Shown one piece after another: positions 44,880 to 54,809 of a stretch of 64,000 bases of DNA; position 1 is the stretch's first letter; every line of letters starts with the position of its first letter. The notes beneath the pieces were generated by a model, which was given only the letters and a program-made list of their open reading frames with translations, was not told the DNA's origin and did not search any database. Origin of the DNA: Paucisalibacillus globulus (GTDB taxonomy: Bacteria; Bacillota; Bacilli; Bacillales; Amphibacillaceae); assembly GCF_900184735.1 (NCBI RefSeq), contig NZ_LT855390.1:179736-243735 (forward strand). Reading direction: 5' to 3'. Both the position numbers and the translations under genes were made by a program.

Positions 44880-47800
44880 GTGCTTGAAAATAAAGAAGAG
44901 CGTTTTGAAAGAGATATTGAAACGAGCTTAACAAATGAAGGCGGCTGGGAGTCAGTCGCCTTCAAGGATACAAGCTATGATCCACAACTAGGGTTAGATG
45001 TCTCAGTTCTACTATCATTTATTCGAGAAACACAACCAAAAGCTTGGAAGCGATACGAAAAGGTTTACCGTAACGATGCGGATACGAAATTTATAAAACG
45101 ATTTAATGAAGAAGTAAATGCACATGGTCTATTGCATGTACTTAGAAAAGGAATTAAAGATCGTGGTGTTTCTTTTAAAGTGGTTTATTTTCGACCTGTT
45201 TCTTCTTTAAGCTATGAAAATATTAAACAGTTTGAAGCAAACCGCTTTCAATGTATCCGTCAGTTTGCATACAGTAATAAAAATCGTAATACGATTGATA
45301 TGGTACTAGCTGTAAATGGTATTCCTCTTGTCGCTTTAGAATTAAAAAACCAATATACCGGACAAAATGTTGAACATGCAAAAGTACAATTTGAAAATGG
45401 TCGTGATCCAAGTGAGATTGTATTTCAATTTAATAAACGTTTTTTAGTGTACTTTGCTGTTGATCACTTTGAAGTATATATGACCACCAAATTAGAAAAA
45501 AACAAAACTTACTTCTTACCATTTAACCAAGGGTCAAATGGTGCTGGGGAAGTTGGCGGAAAAGGTAACCCTCATAATACAGACGGATACCCGACAGCAT
45601 ATCTATGGGAACAAGTTCTGCATCGTAATCAATTGATGGATATTATTGAACGGTTCATGAATTTTGAAGTGAAAAAGAATATATTAATATTCCCTCGCTA
45701 CCATCAATTGGACGTTGTAAATAAGCTTGTACAAGATGTTGCAGAACATGGTTCAGGGAAAAATTATCTTATTCAACATTCTGCAGGTTCGGGAAAATCG
45801 AATAGCATTGCATGGCTCGCTTATCATTTAGCATCCTTACATGATAGAGAAAACACACCAATATATTCTTCTATTATAATCGTTACGGATCGTACAGTTC
45901 TAGATCGACAACTACAAGATACGATTACAAGTTTTGAACATACAACAGGACAAGTAGAAACAATTGGTGACAATAAATCGTCTCAAGACTTGAAAAATGC
46001 TATTAATGATAAAAAGAAAATCATTATTACAACATTACAAAAGTTCCCGGTCATTTATCAAGAAGTTGATGCAGTTGAAGGAAGAAGGTTTGCGATCATA
46101 GTTGACGAAGCACATTCATCGCAAACTGGGAGAAGTGCACAGAAACTAAAGCAAGCACTTGCTGATAAAGAAGCATCTCTTAAAGAATATCAAGAGATTG
46201 AAGAAGATATTGAAAACCAAACATTAGATGACCAAGACCAGCTCGTTCAAACTTTATTATCACAAGGACAACATCATAATTTAAGTTTCTTTGCTTTTAC
46301 GGCTACCCCAAAGGAAAAAACGATTGAAATGTTTGGTACAAAGCAAGCTGATGGTAGCTTTAGACCATTCCATATCTATAGCATGAGACAAGCGATTGAG
46401 GAAGAATTTATTTTAGACGTATTAAAAAATTATATGACATATAAAACCTCTTACCGTATTGCAAAAGAAATAGAAGAAAATCCTGAATTACCGAAAACAG
46501 AAGCTGTTCGAGCGATTGCACGCTATCAATCTTTCCACCCTTGGGTGTTACGACAAAAAACAGAAGTGATGGTTGAGCAGTTTAGAGAAGTAACAAAAAA
46601 GGCAATTGGTGGTAGGGCTAAAGCAATGATTGTTACTCCTTCGCGTTTACATGCAGTTCGTTATATGAAAGAATTTAAAGCTTACATTAAAGAAAAAGGC
46701 TATTCAGACCTCGATGTCCTTGTTGCTTTTTCAGGTACTGTTACAGACGATGACAAAGAATATACGGAGTCGAATATGAACATAACGAAAGATGGCGAAC
46801 GGGTTAAAGAAAATCAGTTAAAAGAAACGTTTCATAGCGATGACTTCAATTTATTAATCGTTGCAGAGAAATATCAAACAGGCTTTGACGAGCCGTTACT
46901 TCATACGATGTTTGTCGATAAAAAATTACGCGGCGTTAAAGCAGTACAGACACTATCCCGTTTAAATCGAACGATGCAAGGAAAGAAAGATACGTTTATA
47001 TTGGATTTTGTGAACACAGAAGAAGAGATATTAGAAGCATTCCAACCTTTCTATGAAGTAACGACATTAAAAGAAGAAGTGAACTTAAATTTAATTTATG
47101 ACACGCAAAGTAAGTTACGTAAATTTGCGTTGTACAATGATGATGATATTGCACAAGTGATGAAATTAGTGAAACAAGCACAAAAGAAGCAAGATGAGCG
47201 TTTATTAGGTCGTATGTCTAGCTTATTCAAACCAGTCATTCAGCGTTATGAAGACTTACCAGAAGATACACAATATGAATTTAGAGTAACACTACGCAAT
47301 TTCGGTAAATGGTATAACTATGTCGCCCAGTTAGATCGTACATTTGATATGGAATTATTAGAAGAAAATATTTATACAAGTTATTTATTGAAATTTATCC
47401 CAAAAGAAAAACGTGAAAAAGTGGATATTGCGGATAAAGTCAAGCTTGAGTATTATAAGCTACAAAAAGATTTTGAAGGCGAAATCATGCTTGTTGCTGA
47501 AAGTGAAGAGGGTGGCGAATTAAAGCACCCTGAAGAATTTAATGCAAACGTAAAACCAGTTGAAGAGCGTGATTCGCTAGAAGAGATTATTTATCGAATT
47601 AACGAGCGTTTCCCAGATGATTTCTCTCCACAAGATCGAGTAATTGTAGAAACATTGCACAAGGCATTTACTCAAGAAGTGGATGCAAAAATAGTAAACA
47701 TGGCTAAAAATAATAGTCAAGAAATGTTTGAAAATAGCTTGTTTAAGGATGTATTTCTTGATCGAGTAATGGATGAGTACACGAAGAATTCAGAAGCCTA

Positions 47801-47894
47801 TCAAAGATTGATTGGATCTGACGATTCGTACTTTAAAACTGTCTATGCATTTATTGCAGCGGATGTTTATAAGACATTGCGGTCCGAAGTATAA
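44880..47894 (+). CDS. hsdR: Type I restriction-modification system, restriction subunit
   Basis: A 1004-aa HsdR. N-terminal PD-(D/E)XK nuclease (TIDMVLAVNGIPLVALELKNQ), then a superfamily 2 translocase: Walker A SAGSGKSNS near residue 302, VDEAHSSQTG, FFAFTATPKEKT, and VAEKYQTGFDEP with QTLSRLNR. It cuts unmethylated DNA after translocation. The frame is open from 44802 inside hsdS, but GTG at 44880, nine bases after GAGGGG and 13 nt after the hsdS stop, is the likely start. Confidence 0.93.
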   Translation: MLENKEERFERDIETSLTNEGGWESVAFKDTSYDPQLGLDVSVLLSFIRETQPKAWKRYEKVYRNDADTKFIKRFNEEVNAHGLLHVLRKGIKDRGVSFKVVYFRPVSSLSYENIKQFEANRFQCIRQFAYSNKNRNTIDMVLAVNGIPLVALELKNQYTGQNVEHAKVQFENGRDPSEIVFQFNKRFLVYFAVDHFEVYMTTKLEKNKTYFLPFNQGSNGAGEVGGKGNPHNTDGYPTAYLWEQVLHRNQLMDIIERFMNFEVKKNILIFPRYHQLDVVNKLVQDVAEHGSGKNYLIQHSAGSGKSNSIAWLAYHLASLHDRENTPIYSSIIIVTDRTVLDRQLQDTITSFEHTTGQVETIGDNKSSQDLKNAINDKKKIIITTLQKFPVIYQEVDAVEGRRFAIIVDEAHSSQTGRSAQKLKQALADKEASLKEYQEIEEDIENQTLDDQDQLVQTLLSQGQHHNLSFFAFTATPKEKTIEMFGTKQADGSFRPFHIYSMRQAIEEEFILDVLKNYMTYKTSYRIAKEIEENPELPKTEAVRAIARYQSFHPWVLRQKTEVMVEQFREVTKKAIGGRAKAMIVTPSRLHAVRYMKEFKAYIKEKGYSDLDVLVAFSGTVTDDDKEYTESNMNITKDGERVKENQLKETFHSDDFNLLIVAEKYQTGFDEPLLHTMFVDKKLRGVKAVQTLSRLNRTMQGKKDTFILDFVNTEEEILEAFQPFYEVTTLKEEVNLNLIYDTQSKLRKFALYNDDDIAQVMKLVKQAQKKQDERLLGRMSSLFKPVIQRYEDLPEDTQYEFRVTLRNFGKWYNYVAQLDRTFDMELLEENIYTSYLLKFIPKEKREKVDIADKVKLEYYKLQKDFEGEIMLVAESEEGGELKHPEEFNANVKPVEERDSLEEIIYRINERFPDDFSPQDRVIVETLHKAFTQEVDAKIVNMAKNNSQEMFENSLFKDVFLDRVMDEYTKNSEAYQRLIGSDDSYFKTVYAFIAADVYKTLRSEV

Positions 47895-47993
47895 GGTAGA
47901 ATTTTGTAGAGTTAATGATAGAATATACTAAAGTAAGGGATTATTTAGTACAGCAAGCATTAGAATCAAAGATCAATATAGATCATAACAGCG

Positions 47994-48056
47994 AATGTCA
48001 GTCATTTATAGTAAAGGTTGCGTGAAGAAACCTTTATGCGATGACTGACATTTTTG
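47994..48056 (+). terminator. Rho-independent terminator after hsdR
   Basis: AATGTCAGTCAT pairs with ATGACTGACATT, with an inner AGGTT/AACCT stem, followed by TTTTG. The rest of 47895-48348 shows no gene. Confidence 0.85.
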
Positions 48057-48348
48057 TTTTGTGAAAGATTTATAGTAAAGAGGAGCGTAAAGGTGAGGTA
48101 AGTAGAAATAATATCTTACAGTAACAAGGACAAGAAGTGAATTGGTATACAGATATTCTTATGTGTATTCTAGCGATAAATATTTATCAGTCTAGTACTA
48201 TAAAAATAATTGGGGTGGTTAAGCATTAAAAAATATAGATTGGGTTACGAATTATTTGGATTTATGAAAAAACCAAACCGGTTTCAGGATATCTCACGTA
48301 AGTTGCCCTGAATTAATCCTGACTATCCAGAATGTTGGAGGGTGTTAA

Positions 48349-49272
48349 ATGGCGAAGAAGTTATCGGCTGTTGCGATTGAATTATTAAAAGAAGCATTGT
48401 GCAGTATATACTGGTACAAAAGTAATTTGAGGAGCTTTTTGAGCAATTGTATAAATGATACTACCATTATTAATCGTCCAGATTGGAATGGTTATAAAAG
48501 ACAAATTGTCTCGGATATCATTGATGAACTTTGTAGTAATCAGGAAAGGTACTTAGGTGATATCAGGAGACTCGCGCATGAGGTGATCAAGATGGAGAGC
48601 TTTCGTCATCTTGAACAACTTGAAGATGGAAAAAGGAAGGCAGAGAGAGCAAAGAAAACTGTTGCTGATCTTAAAAGGGTAATAGAGGATCAGACACAAA
48701 GAATTAAAGAAGAGGAAGAAATTAAAAGGAAAAGGCTGGAGAACTTAAAGAAAATCAGATCAAGTCAAGCTGTATTGAGTAAACTAGATGAAATTAAGAC
48801 AAATTATTTTAGACTAGTTACTTCTCAAGAATATCAAAAAAGGGGATTTGAACTTGAAAAGGTTCTTTACGATCTATTTGAACTATTTGATTTAGATCCT
48901 AAAGCTTCATTTAGAAACACGGGTGAACAAATTGATGGAGCCTTTTCCCTAGAAGGTACTGATTATTTGTTTGAAGCGAAATGGACGAGTCATTTATCAG
49001 GTACTTCAGATTTAGATAGTTTCGCAGGAAAAATTAATAGAAAACTAGATAATACCTTGGGGTTATTCTTATCTGTAAATGGATTTTCTGAAGACGCTGT
49101 TAGAATACATTCCGTAAGTCGCAGTACTATTCTGTTAATGGATGGTTCTGATCTCATGGCTGTACTAGAAAATCAAATAGATTTTTTGTCTCTAATTATA
49201 AGAAAGCGGAGACATGCAGCACAGACAGGGAATATATACTTGAAAATTAGTGAGATATTGAATGATTATTAG
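48349..49272 (+). CDS. Stand-alone PD-(D/E)XK restriction endonuclease-like protein
   Basis: A 307-aa protein. The N-terminal ~90 residues are unrecognised, 95-145 are a strongly charged coiled coil, and 165-270 form a restriction-endonuclease fold with GFELEKVLYDLF (Glu), D196 in EQIDGAF and E209-x-K211 in FEAKW. This is the Mrr/type IV-like nuclease pattern. It has its own upstream region between the type I system and Gabija and no partner gene. It could be a type IV restriction enzyme or an accessory of Gabija; the first is more likely because of its separate promoter region. Confidence 0.75.
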   Translation: MAKKLSAVAIELLKEALCSIYWYKSNLRSFLSNCINDTTIINRPDWNGYKRQIVSDIIDELCSNQERYLGDIRRLAHEVIKMESFRHLEQLEDGKRKAERAKKTVADLKRVIEDQTQRIKEEEEIKRKRLENLKKIRSSQAVLSKLDEIKTNYFRLVTSQEYQKRGFELEKVLYDLFELFDLDPKASFRNTGEQIDGAFSLEGTDYLFEAKWTSHLSGTSDLDSFAGKINRKLDNTLGLFLSVNGFSEDAVRIHSVSRSTILLMDGSDLMAVLENQIDFLSLIIRKRRHAAQTGNIYLKISEILNDY

Positions 49273-49452
49273 AAATTATATTATGTATGAATGACACTTT
49301 GTTCTACTCAAGCACAGAGATGAAAATTGTACATAGATGTTACGGTTATTGAATTACGTAAAAGCCTTTAGAAGTTAGTTATTTAGGTTTGATTGGGAAG
49401 TTTTTATATAAATGATTAAAATTGAAAAACTAATTAAAGGGAGTTAATTTGA

Positions 49453-51486
49453 TTGAGAATAACGAAATTAATAATTAATAACTTTCGATCATTTGGGCCA
49501 ACTAATACTGAAATAGAATTAGAAGAATTGTCTGTACTAGTTGGAGCAAATAGTAGTGGTAAAACTTCTGCAATCCAAGCTCTATTAAAACTGTTTAGTC
49601 CTTATCAAAGAGAACGATTGATAGAAAAATCAGATTTCCATATACCTGCTAATGAGAATCCATTAGATTATGATGAGTCTTCGCTTTTTATTGAGGCTAT
49701 AATTGATTTTAATGAACTTGAAAATGATACTGAGAAAGTAAGGATTACTATCCCTCCGCATTTTAATCATATGGTTGCAGGTGAAGTTGATGGAAGTCCT
49801 TATGTACGTATAAGGCTAAAAGCTGAGTTATCTGAAGGAAATACTTTAGAAGGAAATGTAGAGCAAGGATTATATTATGTCTTATCTCCATTAGGAACCA
49901 ATGCAGAGGATGAAGATCTACAGCCAGTTAAAGCTAGTGAGCGTTCCCAAATCCAAATGATATATATACCTGCAACAAGAGACCCAGCCGTACAATTAAA
50001 AAATGCATCAGGAACAATCTTAGGGAGGATTTTAAAAGGGATTAACTGGCCAAAAGAAATTAACAGTGACATCCAAGAAAAAATGAAGCAAGTTGATGGG
50101 ATTTTTGATGAAGTAAATGGTGTTAAACGGTTAAGAGAAATACTTAATAGTCAATGGAGAAAATACCATAATGATTTTCGCTATGGCTCAACTATGGTTG
50201 CTTTCAACCATGCAGATTTAGACTCAATTCTAAAAAAGGTAGAAGTTTACTTTGAACCAAGTGAAACAGGAAGTAAATATAAGGTGGATCAATTAGGTGA
50301 TGGGCTACGCTCAATTTTTTACTTAACTCTAGTAAATTCTTTTTTAGAAATTGAGAATGAGGCATTACAAGATGAAGCTGAGGAAGACAAAAAAGTGTAT
50401 AATCTTCAACCACCAGTGTTGACGTTGTTAGCCGTTGAAGAGCCAGAAAATCATATTTCTCCGCACTTACTTGGTCGAATAATGAAGGCCTTAACTGACG
50501 TTTCTGAAAATGATAATGCACAAGTTTTAGTTGCTACCCACTCACCTTCGATGATAAAAAGAGTTGATCCAAAATCAATTCTTCATTTTAGAATCGATCA
50601 AAAAGAAATAAGAACTATCGTAAATTCAATAATACTTCCTGAAAAAGATAAGGAAGAGGAATATAAATATATAAAAGCTGCTATTATGGCATATCCAGAA
50701 CTTTATTTTTCACAATTAGTTGTTTTAGGAGAAGGTGATAGTGAAGAGATTATACTTCCAAAGATAATTAACCTTCTAGATACCGATTTAGATCAAAGCA
50801 ATATTTCTATCGTTCCATTGGGTGGAAGACACGTAAATCATTTTTGGAAATTACTACATCAGTTGAATATCCCTTATCTAACTCTATTGGATTTAGATTT
50901 AGAACGAAATGGTGGTGGATGGGGTCGAATTAAATATGCATTACAGCAGTTGATCCAATTAGGCTACGATAAGCGTGAGTTACTTTCTGTACAAAATGGA
51001 GTACTAAGTGATGACGAATTCTCTCGTATGCATACATGGTCTATAGAAAAGGAAAATGAAAGAGAAAATCTCTATTCATGGGTTGAGTTTTTAGAAGACT
51101 ATGGGGTTTACTATTCGGCTCCACTAGATATTGATTTTATGATGATTGAAAGTTTCCTAGATGCATATAAAAAGACAGTTCCAAAACATGGTGGTCCAAA
51201 AGGTGTAGATAAAGAGAAGGATTCTATTGAATATATGGACCGTTTAGAAAAAGGGGTAAGAGCAACCTTAAAAACTGAGGGCGGTTCAGGAATTACCTAT
51301 TCGGACGAACAGAAAGAATTAATAATTTGGTATGATTACTTTTTCTTAGGTAGAGGTAAACCCGGCACTCATATTATGGCATTAGAAAATATAGATACGG
51401 AGTTATTAAATGAAAAATTACCAATTCCTCTTAAAAAATTAATGAAGGGAATAAAATCATTTATTGATGGTGATTTATCTGAGTAA
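49453..51486 (+). CDS. gajA: Gabija protein GajA (OLD-family ATPase-nuclease)
   Basis: A 677-aa OLD-family protein. The ABC-type ATPase part has Walker A GANSSGKTSAI near residue 31 and a signature/Walker B VEEPENHISPHLL near 340. The C-terminal TOPRIM nuclease has VVLGEGDSEEI near 425 and LLDLDLERNGG near 480. GajA is a sequence-specific DNA-nicking enzyme held inactive by nucleotides and released during phage infection. It starts at a TTG (GGGAG upstream). gajB overlaps its end by 20 nt, the standard Gabija order. Confidence 0.9.
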   Translation: MRITKLIINNFRSFGPTNTEIELEELSVLVGANSSGKTSAIQALLKLFSPYQRERLIEKSDFHIPANENPLDYDESSLFIEAIIDFNELENDTEKVRITIPPHFNHMVAGEVDGSPYVRIRLKAELSEGNTLEGNVEQGLYYVLSPLGTNAEDEDLQPVKASERSQIQMIYIPATRDPAVQLKNASGTILGRILKGINWPKEINSDIQEKMKQVDGIFDEVNGVKRLREILNSQWRKYHNDFRYGSTMVAFNHADLDSILKKVEVYFEPSETGSKYKVDQLGDGLRSIFYLTLVNSFLEIENEALQDEAEEDKKVYNLQPPVLTLLAVEEPENHISPHLLGRIMKALTDVSENDNAQVLVATHSPSMIKRVDPKSILHFRIDQKEIRTIVNSIILPEKDKEEEYKYIKAAIMAYPELYFSQLVVLGEGDSEEIILPKIINLLDTDLDQSNISIVPLGGRHVNHFWKLLHQLNIPYLTLLDLDLERNGGGWGRIKYALQQLIQLGYDKRELLSVQNGVLSDDEFSRMHTWSIEKENERENLYSWVEFLEDYGVYYSAPLDIDFMMIESFLDAYKKTVPKHGGPKGVDKEKDSIEYMDRLEKGVRATLKTEGGSGITYSDEQKELIIWYDYFFLGRGKPGTHIMALENIDTELLNEKLPIPLKKLMKGIKSFIDGDLSE

Positions 51487-53350
51487 CTATGTAAAAAAAG
51501 AATCTTGGATTCCAAAAGACGGCGTTGTTTTAGAAAGAGCTGCGCAAGAAGTGGTAAAGTATGAGAAAAACTGCTATGTGTTAGCTGGTCCCGGAGCAGG
51601 AAAAACGGAATTGTTGGCTCAGAAAGCTTGTTATTTGTTAGAAACAAATACAAGCGCATATCCTGCTAGAATACTAGCTATAAGTTTCAAGAGGGATGCA
51701 GCTAAGAATTTAAAAGAACGTGTTGAAAAACGATCCGGAAAAGAATTTGCAAATAGGTTTGTATCCTTAACATATGATTCATTTGCTAAGCAAATAATGG
51801 ATAGGTTTCGTTTAGCTATACCTGAATTTTATAGACCATCATTGGAGTATGAAATAGTAAATTTTAATAAAAGAGACGTACCTAATCTCAGAGAAGAAGC
51901 GGAAGAACCTAGTGAAGAAAATGGGTGGAATTACTACTTTGATTATGAGCTTTTTGCCAAGACATATGCAGATGAAAGACTACCATTACAGGTGGACAAA
52001 ATAAATTCTATAGAATCATGGTATAAGTATCAACTTTGGAAAAACTATATTAATAAGAAAGAAAATTCGAGGCTAACCTTCCCCATGATTTCAAGAATTG
52101 TTGAATATTTTTTTAGGTCAAACCCCAAGCTTTTAAAAGCAATCAGAGCAACCTTTAGTCATGTCTTTTTAGATGAGTTTCAAGATACAACATCAATCCA
52201 GTATGACTTGGTTAAAACAATTTTTATGGATTCAAATGTTTCAGTGACCGCTGTGGGTGATCTTAAACAAAAGATTATGGGTTGGGCAGGTGCGATGGAG
52301 GGAGTATTTACTCAATTTAAGGAAGACTTTAATGCTAAAGAATTTGAGATGGTTATAAATCATAGGTCTGCTCCTAATTTAGTCCGAATTCAAACATCTA
52401 TAATAAATGATATGATGGGTGGTTCAACAGTAATAACACCATCTGATAAATGGAAGAGTGAGGATGAGGGAATATGCGAAATATGGAACTTCGCCTATGC
52501 TTCTGAAGAAGCAAAAACATTGGCATTAGAAATCAAAACGTGGATTGATCAAGAGAAACTTGAACGGAGAGATATAGGTATTTTAGTTAGGCAACGGGCA
52601 GATATGTATTGTGACATGCTTATAGATGAATTAAGTAATTTAGGAATACACTCTAGGATAGAGGATCAATGGCAAGATTTACTAGCGGAAAATTTTATGA
52701 AATATATAATCGATGTATTTTCTTTAGCCACAACAGATCGTGACCCTAAAGCTTGGTCTAGTTTAATATCGAATGTTTTAAGCTTACGTGGCGATAATGA
52801 AACAGAATCTTATCAAGTAGAAAAAGAAATTAATAGTTTTATAGTTGACTTTAAAAAGACTCTTAAAGATGAGTCATTGAAAGTGACCGAAAAAGTAGTA
52901 GAGCAATGGTTATACAAGATTTTAACTTTGATAGGTTTAGATTTAATTAAAAGTAGCTATCCTGAGTATAGAAAAGGGAAATATTTAGAAAGAACAGTGA
53001 AGCAGACAGCGGAGTTTCTTTTTTATTCATATGAAAAGCATAAAGTCTGGAATAAAGCAATAGAAGACTTTTTGGGGATTTATTCAATCCCAATTATGTC
53101 AATTCATAAAAGTAAAGGTCTTGAGTTTGAATCTGTAATTCTTTTGGGACTTGAAGATGGAGCATTTTGGAACTTCGAGGAATTCCCAGAAGATGAAACA
53201 TTTACATTTTTTGTAGCATTATCTAGAGCAAAAACGCGTATGATTTTAACTTTTTGTCAAAACCGATTTTATGGTCAAGAAAAAACTAAGATAAGTGACA
53301 TCTATAAGATGTTAGAGAATGCAGACGTTGAACAAATTAACTGGACTTAA
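51467..53350 (+). CDS. gajB: Gabija protein GajB (UvrD-like helicase)
   Basis: A 627-aa superfamily 1 helicase: Walker A AGPGAGKTELL near residue 40, LDEFQDTTSIQYDL (motif II), VGDLKQKIMGWAGA (motif III), IMSIHKSKGLEFESVILLGL and FVALSRAKTRMILTF (motifs V and VI). In Gabija it senses DNA ends and uses up nucleotides, relieving GajA. The ATG at 51467 lies inside the gajA end without a strong ribosome site, so translation is probably coupled. Confidence 0.9.
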   Translation: MVIYLSNYVKKESWIPKDGVVLERAAQEVVKYEKNCYVLAGPGAGKTELLAQKACYLLETNTSAYPARILAISFKRDAAKNLKERVEKRSGKEFANRFVSLTYDSFAKQIMDRFRLAIPEFYRPSLEYEIVNFNKRDVPNLREEAEEPSEENGWNYYFDYELFAKTYADERLPLQVDKINSIESWYKYQLWKNYINKKENSRLTFPMISRIVEYFFRSNPKLLKAIRATFSHVFLDEFQDTTSIQYDLVKTIFMDSNVSVTAVGDLKQKIMGWAGAMEGVFTQFKEDFNAKEFEMVINHRSAPNLVRIQTSIINDMMGGSTVITPSDKWKSEDEGICEIWNFAYASEEAKTLALEIKTWIDQEKLERRDIGILVRQRADMYCDMLIDELSNLGIHSRIEDQWQDLLAENFMKYIIDVFSLATTDRDPKAWSSLISNVLSLRGDNETESYQVEKEINSFIVDFKKTLKDESLKVTEKVVEQWLYKILTLIGLDLIKSSYPEYRKGKYLERTVKQTAEFLFYSYEKHKVWNKAIEDFLGIYSIPIMSIHKSKGLEFESVILLGLEDGAFWNFEEFPEDETFTFFVALSRAKTRMILTFCQNRFYGQEKTKISDIYKMLENADVEQINWT

Positions 53351-53444
53351 ATAATGTAGTTACTAATATGTTAATGTTCAACGATTTTTGGATTTTTGTA
53401 AGGTAGTATTTTTAAGTAATCATAAAAGTGATAACTGTATTAAA

Positions 53445-53739
53445 TTAACAATTGATTTCTAAATAACTATAACGCATAGAGTTATAAAAGAAGGCATTGA
53501 TAAAATTTGCTTTATCAGTGCCTTCCTTTCTTCTTAAATCTACGCTGATAGCATCTGTTGGTGTTAAGTCAGAATCGTGTTCATTATGGAGTGTCAGTTC
53601 GACACCGACTCCCGGTATTTTGACCAAAGTCTTTCTCCATCTATGAGCTGCGAATGACCTGAGTCCATTCTCAATTTCATACACCTTTTCATAGGCTTCT
53701 TTTTATTAAGTCCAGATCTTCATTTACAATCATAGACAT
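53445..53739 (-). pseudogene. Small unknown gene with a +1 frameshift in an A-tract
   Basis: AAGGAGG with a perfect spacing lies before an ATG at 53739, but the frame (MSMIVNEDLDLIK) meets a stop after 16 codons. If one A of the AAAAA run near 53699-53703 is dropped, it continues as KEAYEKVYEIENGLRSF and on to a stop at 53445, about 97 residues. The downstream part (FAAHRWRKTLVKIPGVGVEL, then DAISVDLRRKEG) looks like a real protein. Either a pseudogene, a sequencing slip in a homopolymer, or a programmed shift. No family recognised. It is convergent with gajB. Confidence 0.5.
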
Positions 53740-53856
53740 TTTTCGCCTCCTTTCTTAATAATATTTGCTAATTTTATAGAAAACCTTTCTTTTTGAGAAA
53801 TATTAAAATAATTGTTGTACAATAGGATTAAGATAATTCGGAAAAGGGTTGATTAA

Positions 53857-54540
53857 ATGGCCAGAAGTCAATTGCTAAAGGATTTAGTTGGTGGAAGAGA
53901 TAGCATTGAAAATATACTACTGAGGTTGAAGGTAATCCTCTCTGATCTAGATAATGAATTAATAATAAATTGGATAGACGGAGAGTTACAAGGCTATACA
54001 AAAGAGGAAGTTCCTAGTTACAGAGTTCTAAAAGGGGAACTTATGGGAACGTATCTTTTAAACTATCAATTTAAGTACACCAATGCTCCTGTTCCAGTTG
54101 AACATGTATTGGACGAAGAGAGAGTTAATCAACTTAAAACAATAACTATAACGGATAGCATAACAGCACTACAAAACGTTCTAAATGACAAAAATAAAGA
54201 TAATTACGGCAAAATCATACCAACTGCACTATGCCATCATATATCGACTGATGAATTCCAAATTGCTGGTATGAGATCAATTGTTGCTTCAAACCATCTT
54301 GACGGGATAGTGTCCAAAGTGAAGTCTAAACTAGTTGATATTGTAATAGAACTGGAGAAACAATTTGATAACTTGGACGAAATGGATATAAAATCACAAG
54401 TTGAAGAAGACTATTCGAAGAAAGAACAAGTTGTCCTAAATATAGAAAAAATTATTTATGACGGCTCGATTAAGGTGGGAGATAAAAATAAATTTAGTAA
54501 GTCAAAACTCGGTCACTTATTTGGGGGTAAAAAGAGTTGA
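53857..54540 (+). CDS. AbiTii-domain protein
   Basis: A 227-aa protein whose first ~150 residues match the AbiTii domain (SQLLKDLVGGRDSIENILLRLKVIL, LIINWIDGELQGYTKEEVPSYRVLKGE), linked to abortive infection. The C-terminal tail carries IKVGDKNKFSKSKLGHLFGG, a motif repeated in the next gene as ITIGDKNKIKNSSIGHHFG. AAGGG precedes the ATG. The stop overlaps the next start. The toxic activity of AbiTii domains is not established. Confidence 0.82.
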   Translation: MARSQLLKDLVGGRDSIENILLRLKVILSDLDNELIINWIDGELQGYTKEEVPSYRVLKGELMGTYLLNYQFKYTNAPVPVEHVLDEERVNQLKTITITDSITALQNVLNDKNKDNYGKIIPTALCHHISTDEFQIAGMRSIVASNHLDGIVSKVKSKLVDIVIELEKQFDNLDEMDIKSQVEEDYSKKEQVVLNIEKIIYDGSIKVGDKNKFSKSKLGHLFGGKKS

Positions 54541-54746
54541 AAATAACCATTGGAGATAAAAATAAAATTAAGAATTCCTCAATTGGACATCACTTTGGTT
54601 TAAAAGACCAGTTATCAGCAAAAAAGAATTTCGCAGAAAGACACCCTATTTTTATTTCCTTCATAGTTTCACTTCTAGTTGGCATTATTTTACTTTTTTC
54701 TTTTTGGGATAGAGTGATAAAATGGGTAGAAGGGTTCTTAAATTAA
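54537..54746 (+). CDS. Small membrane protein paired with AbiTii protein
   Basis: A 69-aa protein starting at a TTG overlapping the AbiTii stop (GGGGGT upstream). It begins with ITIGDKNKIKNSSIGHHFG, which repeats the tail of the AbiTii protein, then one membrane helix (residues ~41-60, PIFISFIVSLLVGIILLFSFW) and a short amphipathic end. The shared motif suggests the two proteins meet or assemble through it; the membrane helix suggests a membrane effector. Inference only. Confidence 0.7.
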   Translation: MKITIGDKNKIKNSSIGHHFGLKDQLSAKKNFAERHPIFISFIVSLLVGIILLFSFWDRVIKWVEGFLN

Positions 54747-54751
54747 GGAAT

Positions 54752-54780
54752 AAAGGGAGAACTATTGAGGTTCCCCCTTT
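54752..54780 (+). terminator. Terminator after the AbiTii pair
   Basis: AAAGGGAGAAC pairs with GTTCCCCCTTT. Confidence 0.7.
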
Positions 54781-54809
54781 AATCGGTTAGCCTAATGAGC
54801 CACTATAAA

